A DNA stretch of 64,000 nt from Acidobacteriota bacterium (GTDB lineage: Bacteria; Acidobacteriota; Vicinamibacteria; Marinacidobacterales; Marinacidobacteraceae): positions 124,001-188,000 of the forward strand of contig JAJDUD010000059.1 of the NCBI GenBank assembly GCA_022826825.1, written 5' to 3'. Shown here one piece after another: positions 30,241 to 36,606 of this stretch. The notes under the pieces were generated by a model. It worked only from the letters and a program-made list of their open reading frames with translations, ran no database searches and was not told the DNA's origin. The position numbers and the translations under genes are program-made. How positions within the stretch are numbered: position 1 is the first letter of the stretch; each line of letters starts with the position of its first letter.

Positions 30241-30651
30241 TCAGTCCACAACGGACTTGAGAAACTCGGCGACCGTCTGAACCCGGATTCCGAACGTCTG
30301 GTCGGGCCGGTTCATGAACGGGCCGAAGTCCCGGATGTCACCGGTCAGCAAGTGGCTCGCACCGCTCGCGAGGGCTGCCCGAAAAATGGGTCGGTCCTTG
30401 GTCGCCAGACCTGCGGGAAACGGGAGGTCGGGCGGATGGCCCACGAGACGGATCCCGAAGACCAACGCTTCGTAGTCATCCACGATCTGTGGGAACTTCG
30501 CCGTCAGATTGCGCCGGGCTTCTTCCCGGGCGTAGCTGCTCGTGACGAGATCCCACCGCCCGCTCGTCCCCGACTCGATGAGAAGAGCCGCTTTCCCGCG
30601 TGGATTGTGGGCGGCCGTGAAGAGCACATTGGCGTCCAGAAAGAGCCTCAC
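30241..30651 (-). CDS. PIN-domain ribonuclease toxin (VapC-like)
   Basis: 136 residues. The four acidic PIN residues are in place: LFLDANVLF (D6), AREEARRN (E44), ATKDRPIF (D86) and LLTGDIRDFG (D105), consistent with a Mg2+-dependent RNase. The GTG start overlaps the stop of the upstream antitoxin gene (AAGTGAGG), the normal toxin-antitoxin arrangement with the antitoxin first. Target RNA unknown; VapC family members usually cut tRNA or rRNA. Confidence 0.85.
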   Translation of the reverse strand: MRLFLDANVLFTAAHNPRGKAALLIESGTSGRWDLVTSSYAREEARRNLTAKFPQIVDDYEALVFGIRLVGHPPDLPFPAGLATKDRPIFRAALASGASHLLTGDIRDFGPFMNRPDQTFGIRVQTVAEFLKSVVD

Positions 30652-30899
30652 TTCCGGAGATTGAGCATCTGAAGCAGGCGCGCCCGCTCCTCGTCATCGA
30701 GTCTGTCGGCGGCATCCCACTCGGCGATCTGCTTGTCGGTGTAGCGCTCGAACTCAAGCACGATTCCGGGCCGCAGGACGATCTCTTCGGAACGATCCTC
30801 CAGGATCATCACGTCCCCACCCTTGATCCCCATTCGCTTGCGAACCCGAGCCGGCAAAGTGATCTGGCCACGATCGGAAACTACAAGCGTCTGCGCCAA
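30648..30899 (-). CDS. AbrB/SpoVT-type antitoxin (VapB/MazE-like)
   Basis: 83 residues. The N-terminal swapped-hairpin DNA-binding domain has VVSDRGQITLPARVRKRMGI, followed by a C-terminal toxin-binding helix rich in acidic residues (EWDAADRLDDEERARLLQML). The TTG at 30899 is chosen as the start because GGAGG lies 7-8 nt upstream and the conserved domain begins there; the frame is open far upstream only because it runs antisense to the permease gene. It overlaps the toxin gene by four bases and probably represses its own promoter. Confidence 0.85.
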   Translation of the reverse strand: MAQTLVVSDRGQITLPARVRKRMGIKGGDVMILEDRSEEIVLRPGIVLEFERYTDKQIAEWDAADRLDDEERARLLQMLNLRK

Positions 30900-30937
30900 C
30901 TCACCCTCCGGTATCCGAAGAGAATAGCGTATTTTCC

Positions 30938-30952
30938 GAATAACGGATATTC
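30938..30952 (-). promoter_or_regulatory. Candidate operator of the toxin-antitoxin pair
   Basis: GAATA-ACGGA-TATTC, a perfect 5-bp inverted repeat, inside an unusually AT-rich patch about 40 bp upstream of the antitoxin start. AbrB-type antitoxins usually bind such palindromes at their own promoter. TATTCT on the minus strand (about 30922-30927) could be the -10 element. Inferred only from position and symmetry. Confidence 0.4.
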
Positions 30953-31055
30953 CGCACGCCAATTCCCGATGAACTCCTCCGCCTGTTCGCCCGCTCACGC
31001 CTGACCGAACACACACCGCGGTCTCGGTTGGCGCGCCAACCGGTAAGGTGCGCAC

Positions 31056-32561
31056 ATGAGCACGGACCCTGGCGCACGGGCCACGAGTTCCAGCACCGGG
31101 CTCGCCCGGAACCTCGGCCTCATGGGGCTGGCCGCCACCGGGATCTGCTCCATGCTCGGCGCGGCGATCAACGTGATGCCGTTCATGCTGCTGCGCGGCC
31201 TTCCGGACATCGGCCCCTACGTCCTGCCGGCCTATGTCTTCGCCGCGCTCCCGGCCGTGCTGGCGGCGCTGGCCTACGGCAGCCTGGGATCGGCCATGCC
31301 CCGCGCCGGGGGCAGCTACGTCTACGCCAGCCGCGCCCTCAGCCCCTGGTGGGGCTTCATCGCCAGTTTCTCCCAGTGGTTCGGGCTGTCCATCGCGATC
31401 GGTGTGGTGTCGTATCTGCTCGTTCCCTTCCTGCGCGACATGGCCGGTGCGCTCGGCTATTCCGCGGTCGCCGGAGCGCTCGAGCGCGGTCCCGTGCGGG
31501 TGGGCATCTCCATCGCGTTCCTCTGGACGTTCGTGTTGGTGAACGTGCGGGGACTGAAGCTCTACGAGCGGACCCTGGTCCCCATGATGTTCCTCATGTT
31601 CGCGCTGGGCGGAGTGGTGATCGTCAGCGGCTTCGCCTTCGACCACGGGGACTTCGCCGCCGCGCTGATGGCGAGCGAGGGCCGCACCGTTCCCGCCGAG
31701 CCGGCGACCCCGCTCCAGCTCGTCCCCTTCGTGGCCGCCGCGGTCGTGCTCTTCTCGACCTTCATCGGGTTCGACTCGATCGCGCAGGCCGGAGGGGAGG
31801 CGAAGAACCCGGGCCGCAACATTCCGCTGGCCATCGGGATCGCGATCGCCTCGGTGGGCGGTTTCTATTTCCTGTTCACGGCGGCGATGTACCACGCCGT
31901 TCCCTGGCAGTTCGTCGCCGAGGAGGCCGCGATCCGCGACGTAACCGCACCCGGGTTGCTCGGCTATCTCCTGCCGGCGGCGGGCACCGCGGCAATCCTC
32001 GCCGGGGCGGCCGTGGCCCTCATCAACGACCTCCCGGCCATGCTGCTCGCCGTCTCCCGCATGATGTTCGCCTGGGCCGAGGACGGGATCTTCCCGAAGC
32101 GGGTGGCCGCGGTCCATCGCAGCTTCCACACCCCGTGGGTCGCCATCCTGTTGAGCGGAGCGATGGCCACCGTAGGCATTGTGGGCAGCCATCTCGCCGG
32201 GGACTTCTTCCTGGGCATCGACATCCTCGTGACCTCGATGCTCGTCAACTTCGGGCTCATCTGTCTCTCGCTCGTGACCCTGCCCCGCCGCAACCCGGAA
32301 CTCGCCAGCGACGTGAAGGTCCTGGGGAGGCCCGCGCAGGTGGTGGTCGGTGGTGGGGGCGCGGCGATCCTGGGGCTGTTCCTGGTGCTCCACATCGTCA
32401 AGGACCTCTCGACACCAACGGCGGCCTGGTACTTCCACTCGACGTGGGTTTGGCTGCTGGTGATGGGCGTCGCCTCGCTCATCTATCTCCGGGAAATGTC
32501 CCGGCTGCGGCAGCGGGGCGTGGACACGGACCGGCTGTTCAGCGCGCTGCCGCCCGAGTGA
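31056..32561 (+). CDS. APC-superfamily amino acid permease
   Basis: 501 residues with about 12 hydrophobic segments. The first carries the APC signature GLMGLAATGICSMLGAAINVMP (unwound TM1), and TM6 has FSTFIGFDSIAQAGGEAKNPGRNIP, the usual consensus. The substrate is likely an amino acid or amine. The stop overlaps the GTG of the following aldo/keto reductase-RidA gene, so transporter and enzyme are translationally coupled and may share a substrate. Divergent from the toxin-antitoxin pair. Confidence 0.9.
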   Translation: MSTDPGARATSSSTGLARNLGLMGLAATGICSMLGAAINVMPFMLLRGLPDIGPYVLPAYVFAALPAVLAALAYGSLGSAMPRAGGSYVYASRALSPWWGFIASFSQWFGLSIAIGVVSYLLVPFLRDMAGALGYSAVAGALERGPVRVGISIAFLWTFVLVNVRGLKLYERTLVPMMFLMFALGGVVIVSGFAFDHGDFAAALMASEGRTVPAEPATPLQLVPFVAAAVVLFSTFIGFDSIAQAGGEAKNPGRNIPLAIGIAIASVGGFYFLFTAAMYHAVPWQFVAEEAAIRDVTAPGLLGYLLPAAGTAAILAGAAVALINDLPAMLLAVSRMMFAWAEDGIFPKRVAAVHRSFHTPWVAILLSGAMATVGIVGSHLAGDFFLGIDILVTSMLVNFGLICLSLVTLPRRNPELASDVKVLGRPAQVVVGGGGAAILGLFLVLHIVKDLSTPTAAWYFHSTWVWLLVMGVASLIYLREMSRLRQRGVDTDRLFSALPPE

Positions 32562-33991
32562 ACCGGGCGGTGGACCGTGCCCGGCTCGCGTCCGGGCTGG
32601 AGACTTCCCGGGTCCTGACCGGGCTCTGGCAGGTCGCCGACCAGGAGCGGGCCGGCGCCACGCTCGAAACCGAGAGGGCGGCCCGGGCGCTCGAACCCGT
32701 GGTGGACGCCGGCTTCACCACGTTCGACGTGGCGGACCACTATGGCTCGGCCGAGCTGATCGCCGGAGCGCTCCGGAAGCGCCGACCTGAAGTCCGGGTG
32801 TTCACCAAATGGGTGCCTGAGCCGGGGGTCTCGTCCCGCGGCGACGTCGAAGCAGCGGTACGGCTGTCACTCGACCGGATCGGTACCGACCGGCTGGACG
32901 TCCTGCAGTTCCACGCCTGGAGCTATCCCGATCCCGGCTGGCTGGACTGTCTGTTCCATCTGCTGGAGATCCGGTCCGAGGGGCGGATCGGCCACCTCGG
33001 CGTCACCAACTTCGACGCGGTCCATCTCGATCTCGCGCTCCGGAGCGGAATCCCCCTCGTCTCGAACCAGGTCTGCTACTCGCTGGTGGACCGCCGGCCC
33101 GCGGGGGCCATGACCGAGGTGTGCCGCACGCACGGGGTCGGGCTGCTTGCCTACGGGTCTCTCTCCGGGGGGCTGCTGAGCGATCGCTGGCTGGGAGCCG
33201 CCGAACCTCCGATCGACGAATCGCTCACCTGGTCGCAGATGAAGTACCGGCGCTTCATCGACCAGGCCGGCGGCTGGGACCGCTTCCAGGCGGTCCTGCG
33301 CGCCGCGCGCCGGGTCGCGGACCGCTGCGGCGTCTCCATCGCCAATGTCGCCGTGCGCTACGTGCTGGAACAGCCGGCCGTGGCCGGAGTCATCGTCGGA
33401 GCCCGACCCGGCGAACGAAGCCACCTGGAAGACAACCTCCGGCTCTTCGACTTCACGCTCGACGAGCAGTCCCGGGCGGAGCTTGCCGGGGCGCAAGCCA
33501 CGCTCGATCCCATTCCCGGCGACTGCGGCGACGAATACCGGCGCCCACCGTATCTGACCGCGTCAGGCGATCTTCACCACCACGTGACCCACTTCCCGGC
33601 CCCCTACGCGGTGCGGGACACGGAGCGCGGAGTCGAACTCGACCCGGAAGCCGGATTCCCCGAAGCGGTTCGCACCGGAAACGAGATCAGGATTTCCGGA
33701 GTGACCCCCACCCATCGGGGCCGGCTGATCGGGGGCAACGACGTCCGCGCCCAGACCCACTTCGCGCTCGACCGGGTAGAGGGAGCGCTCCAGTCGCTCG
33801 ACGCCGAAACTACCGACGTCACCAAGGTTACGGCGCGATCGCGCGAGGAAGATTGGCCGGTCGTCAAGGCCGTTCTGCTCAAGCGCCTCGCCTCGGTGGG
33901 GCCGGACTCGAGGGTCCTGGACCACTACCCGGGCGGACTCCGTGCCGTAACTCGGCACCGCGTCGAGGTTGACGTGGAAGCGCGGACTTAG
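32558..33991 (+). CDS. Aldo/keto reductase fused to a RidA-like domain
   Basis: 477 residues. Residues 1-335 form an AKR barrel with the catalytic tetrad D57, Y62, K84 and H119 (FDVADHYGSAE, FTKW, LQFHAWSYPD), the LGVTNF strand and a C-terminal VIVGARPGERSHLEDNL cofactor loop. Residues of about 336-477 fit a RidA/YjgF domain: EIRISGVTP, GNDVRAQTHFALDRVEGAL, DVTKVTA and a final RVEVDVEA strand. RidA proteins hydrolyse reactive enamines/imines; the position of the substrate-binding Arg cannot be assigned with certainty. The GTG start overlaps the permease stop (GTGA); a second GTG four codons later is possible. Substrate unknown. Confidence 0.8.
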   Translation: MNRAVDRARLASGLETSRVLTGLWQVADQERAGATLETERAARALEPVVDAGFTTFDVADHYGSAELIAGALRKRRPEVRVFTKWVPEPGVSSRGDVEAAVRLSLDRIGTDRLDVLQFHAWSYPDPGWLDCLFHLLEIRSEGRIGHLGVTNFDAVHLDLALRSGIPLVSNQVCYSLVDRRPAGAMTEVCRTHGVGLLAYGSLSGGLLSDRWLGAAEPPIDESLTWSQMKYRRFIDQAGGWDRFQAVLRAARRVADRCGVSIANVAVRYVLEQPAVAGVIVGARPGERSHLEDNLRLFDFTLDEQSRAELAGAQATLDPIPGDCGDEYRRPPYLTASGDLHHHVTHFPAPYAVRDTERGVELDPEAGFPEAVRTGNEIRISGVTPTHRGRLIGGNDVRAQTHFALDRVEGALQSLDAETTDVTKVTARSREEDWPVVKAVLLKRLASVGPDSRVLDHYPGGLRAVTRHRVEVDVEART

Positions 33992-34050
33992 CCCGCCCGG
34001 GTCACGCCGCCGGTTCCGCCCGCAGGTCTCCGCTCGGGATGTCGGCGCGA

Positions 34051-34100
34051 CGGCTTGGAACGCCGGCCTCCGGCCGGCACAGCCCGCCGCAGGCGGGCGG
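34051..34100. repeat. Interspersed palindromic repeat, copy 4
   Basis: CGGCTTGGAACGCCGGCCTC followed by CGGCCGGCACAGCCCGCCGC and AGGCGGGCGG: two consecutive palindromes. The first matches copies at 5558 and 9499. It lies between the convergent AKR-RidA and arsI genes and may also end transcription. Confidence 0.6.
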
Positions 34101-34137
34101 CGGGAAGGATCCAGTTATCCCGGATGGGGGTCGTCGC

Positions 34138-34578
34138 TCACGGACAGCACGCTCGTTCGGCTCCCTCCGTCCGCACGCCCGCCGCGTCCGCCGAAATCAC
34201 CACGTTCCGCAACTGCTCCGCATCCCCCGACTTCACGTACCACTCCCAGCGGGCACCGTCGGGATCACTGACCCAGGTCTCGGTCTTCCGGGCGTAGCAG
34301 CACTCCGTGTCGTCCACCCCGGTCGTCTCGAGCCCGGACTCACGTAGCCGTCCTTCGGCCGCCCGCACCTGCCGAGCCGCCTCCACTTCCACGCCGAGAT
34401 GGTTGATCGTCGCCCCTTCCGAGCTCTCGAAGAGGACAAGCTTCAGCGGCGGGTCGGCAATGGCGAAGTTCGCGTAGCCCGGCTTCACCTTCGCCGGCGC
34501 GGTCGCGAACATCCGCGAGTAGAAGTCAATCGCCTTCTCGAGGTTCGTCACATTCAGGGCAAGCTGCAGTCGGGACAT
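34138..34578 (-). CDS. arsI: ArsI-type C-As lyase (glyoxalase/dioxygenase fold)
   Basis: 146 residues of the VOC fold. It shows the ArsI/CadI pattern: LQLALNVTNLEKAIDFYSRMF, KVKPGYANFAIADPPLKLVLFE, NHLGVEVE and the vicinal cysteine pair ECCYA (C93-C94) that binds trivalent organoarsenicals. Probable Fe(II) ligands are Q5, H60 and E112. The enzyme cleaves the C-As bond of methylarsenite and aromatic arsenicals, releasing As(III). AGGAGG precedes the ATG. The N-terminal coding region overlaps the arsR gene by 53 bp, and an additional CC pair ends the protein. No arsM, arsB or acr3 is nearby to export the product. Confidence 0.87.
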   Translation of the reverse strand: MSRLQLALNVTNLEKAIDFYSRMFATAPAKVKPGYANFAIADPPLKLVLFESSEGATINHLGVEVEAARQVRAAEGRLRESGLETTGVDDTECCYARKTETWVSDPDGARWEWYVKSGDAEQLRNVVISADAAGVRTEGAERACCP

Positions 34579-34906
34579 CGCAGTCCTCCTTGGTCGGTTC
34601 CGTCGAATCCACACAGCATTCGGCAGTCAGAAAGTCCATGAGTCGAGCCATGGCGGGAAAGTCGGGCCGGGACCGCACTTCGCGCCCGCGCTGCTCCTGC
34701 TCCACGAGACCCGCCCGCGTGAGAGCGGCCAAGTGGTGCGCGAGCGTCGAAGCGGGCGTGCCGAGGGTCCGGATGAGCGTCCCCACCGGTAGCCCGGGCT
34801 GACCCGCACGGACCAGCAACCGGTAGAGCCGAAGGCGTGTCGGGTTCCCGAGGGCGCCCAGACTCGCGGCCGCCAGGTCCTCGGTCAGCGGGATCGACGT
34901 CGTCAT
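34526..34906 (-). CDS. arsR: ArsR-family metalloregulatory repressor
   Basis: 126 residues. Winged-helix core GALGNPTRLRLYRLLVRA...TPASTLAHHLAALTRAGLVEQEQRGREVRSR. It lacks the classical ELCVCDL metal site on the DNA-binding helix. Instead, cysteines cluster at the C-terminus: C97-C98 (TAECCVD) and C109, C116, C119. A C-terminal three-Cys site is known in Acidithiobacillus-type ArsR, so arsenite or methylarsenite sensing is the likely role. Its 3' end overlaps arsI, placing both under the promoter upstream. Confidence 0.87.
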   Translation of the reverse strand: MTTSIPLTEDLAAASLGALGNPTRLRLYRLLVRAGQPGLPVGTLIRTLGTPASTLAHHLAALTRAGLVEQEQRGREVRSRPDFPAMARLMDFLTAECCVDSTEPTKEDCDVPTAACPECDEPREGD

Positions 34907-34915
34907 TACAACATA

Positions 34916-34945
34916 ACTATATCACTAGTTTTTTCGATATATCAA
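34916..34945 (-). promoter_or_regulatory. arsR-arsI promoter with overlapping operator
   Basis: On the minus strand TTGATA (34940-34945) and TATAGT (34916-34921) are separated by 18 bp, a near-consensus sigma-70 promoter in a strikingly AT-rich patch. A perfect inverted repeat TATATC-N12-GATATA (34918-34923 and 34936-34941) spans the spacer and both hexamers, the right place for ArsR to block RNA polymerase. The -10 is close to the arsR ATG (34906), leaving a very short leader. Confidence 0.75.
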
Positions 34946-34987
34946 GTGCCCATTGATTCGGCCCAGGACTTGACAGCGCCGCAGCCG

Positions 34988-35299
34988 TTAGCCCTTCGGT
35001 TCGTTGAGACTGCCGTCCTCGGACGGGGCGGCCGCGTCGGTCCGTTCCACCTGCAACAGCAGAACTCCCTCAATACGGGCAACTCTTTGCTCCACGCGGC
35101 TGATCCTCTCTCCCAGACGGTCCATGCGCGCCTCGATGCGGTCCATCCGCGCCTCGATTCGATCCATGCGGGCCTCAATACGATCCATCCGCAATTCCAG
35201 GCGGTCGATGCGTTCGAAGCCGAATCCCGCGATGGTGAGGTTCATCACCGCCATGAAGACCCCGAGCGAGACGAACGGAATCCACTCTTTCCTCTTCAC
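34988..35299 (-). CDS. Single-helix membrane protein with heptad coiled coil
   Basis: 103 residues from the GTG at 35299, which has GGAGG four bases upstream; the frame could also start at 35392. One transmembrane segment (WIPFVSLGVFMAVMNLTIAGFGF, about residues 6-28) is followed by four near-identical RMDRIEA heptads and further heptads to about residue 83 (RISRVEQRVARIEGVLLL). The layout is a membrane-anchored coiled coil; no function is known. The heptads are encoded by 21-bp tandem repeats. Confidence 0.65.
   Translation of the reverse strand: MKRKEWIPFVSLGVFMAVMNLTIAGFGFERIDRLELRMDRIEARMDRIEARMDRIEARMDRLGERISRVEQRVARIEGVLLLQVERTDAAAPSEDGSLNEPKG
35121..35204. repeat. 21-bp tandem repeat, four units
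   Basis: Four consecutive 21-bp units beginning TCCATGCGCGCCTCGATGCG, TCCATCCGCGCCTCGATTCG, TCCATGCGGGCCTCAATACG and TCCATCCGCAATTCCAGGCG. They encode the RMDRIEA heptads of the coiled-coil protein on the minus strand. Unit number could vary between strains. Confidence 0.8.
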
Positions 35300-35444
35300 A
35301 CTTCCTCCAGCCGGTTCCCGGCCGTCGAGCCCTTCGGGGCTCATCGAGTTGTCAAGCGTCAAGGTGTCCCGCCCGCGTCGCGGACGCATCAAGATCCTCG
35401 GTGACCCAGCGCAGAGAGTCTATCGCCGCAACGTGGGGGCCGGA

Positions 35445-36488
35445 CTACACGACCGCCGGTTCCAGTAAGCGGATCGTGCCCCGGTCCGCGTCCATCTCGG
35501 CGCGGCCCCCGATGGGAAGCGTGAACTGCTCGGGGATGTGCCCGATCATGCTTCCCCGGAAGGCCGGGATGCCGAGCGGGGCGACATGGTCTTCGAGCAC
35601 CTGCTCGAGGGTGAGCGAGCCGAACCCCGATCCGGGGTCGCAGTCGGTGCAGCGGCCGAAGATGAATCCCGCGATCCGGTCGAGGACTCCCGCGAGCTTC
35701 AGGGTGGTCATCATCCGGTCCACCCGGTAGACCGCCTCGTCCACGTCCTCGAGGAAGAGGATGGCACCGGTGAAGTCCGGCAGATACTCCGACCCCATGA
35801 TCGCGGTCAGGACGGTCAGGTTGCCGCCGAGGAGCTGTCCCGTGGCTCGCCCGCCGGTGATGGTGCGGATCCGGTGCTCCCTGGGAACGATGTGGTCTCC
35901 GGAATCATCGACGAGGTTCTCGAGCAGTCCCGCCTCGCCGTCCATCACGGTGCGGCGGAGGTGCTCGGTCGAGAAGCGGTTCCCCGGCCCCGGACCATGC
36001 ATCACGACGAGGCCGGTCTTCGCGTGGACTCCCATAAGGAGCGCCGTGGCGTCGCTGTAGCCGAGCAGCACCTTGGGATTCGCCCGGATCACGTCGTAGT
36101 CGAGGAGCGGCAGGACCCGAGCCGATCCCCAGCCGCCCCGGGCGAAGATCCCCTTCACCTCGGGATCGCCGAAGAACTCCATGATGTCTGCCGCCCGCTC
36201 GGCGTCGCTTCCGGCGAAGTAGCCGCGCCGCCGGTAGTAGTTCGACCCGAGCCGCGGTTCGAGCCCGACCGCCCGGAAGGCGTCGGCGAAGATCTCCGTC
36301 GGGTCGGTCTCGAAGGCGGCGGTGGCGGGGCTCACGAGTCCGAAGACGTCACCGGGTCGGATGCGGGTCGGCCGGACCAAGGCCGGCTGAACGGCACGAG
36401 CCTGAGCGGGCACCCACATCGCTCCCGCCACAGCGCCGCCGAACAGCGATAACGCGGTGCGCCGGGACAGAAGTGGAGTCACCGGCAC
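35445..36488 (-). CDS. LD-carboxypeptidase (peptidase S66) with twin-arginine-like signal
   Basis: 347 residues. S66 catalytic elements are visible: nucleophile Ser in LLGYSDATALLMG, Glu in FLEDVDEAVYRVDRMM and His in MIGHIPEQFTLPIGG. These enzymes remove the terminal D-Ala from tetrapeptides in peptidoglycan recycling, or self-process related peptides. An N-terminal SRRTALSLFGGAVAGA segment with cleavage near AQARA suggests Tat export, while LdcA proteins are usually cytoplasmic. GTG 36488 or 36482 is the likely start; the open frame further upstream only reads through a palindromic repeat. Confidence 0.85.
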   Translation of the reverse strand: MPVTPLLSRRTALSLFGGAVAGAMWVPAQARAVQPALVRPTRIRPGDVFGLVSPATAAFETDPTEIFADAFRAVGLEPRLGSNYYRRRGYFAGSDAERAADIMEFFGDPEVKGIFARGGWGSARVLPLLDYDVIRANPKVLLGYSDATALLMGVHAKTGLVVMHGPGPGNRFSTEHLRRTVMDGEAGLLENLVDDSGDHIVPREHRIRTITGGRATGQLLGGNLTVLTAIMGSEYLPDFTGAILFLEDVDEAVYRVDRMMTTLKLAGVLDRIAGFIFGRCTDCDPGSGFGSLTLEQVLEDHVAPLGIPAFRGSMIGHIPEQFTLPIGGRAEMDADRGTIRLLEPAVV

Positions 36489-36523
36489 CAGGCCTTCGGC
36501 CCAAGACGACGGGGCAGAGGTTT

Positions 36524-36576
36524 CGCCGCGCTGACGCAGGGCGGTGCCGGTCTGAAGACCGGCGGTCCCTTCCCTC
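36524..36576. repeat. Interspersed palindromic repeat, copy 5 (variant)
   Basis: GGTGCCGGTCTGAAGACCGG followed by CGGTCCCTTCCCTC. Its reverse complement aligns with the copy at 28188 (GGGAAGGAACCGCCGGTCT...AGACCGGCA...TGCG). It lies in the gap upstream of the LD-carboxypeptidase gene and reads as the spurious N-terminus of its open frame. Confidence 0.55.
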
Positions 36577-36606
36577 GCCGCCGTTCTCCTCACCGGCACC
36601 GTGCCG

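Noticed and set aside
35121-35204. CRISPR array
   Set aside because: The repeats are contiguous 21-bp coding units without spacers.
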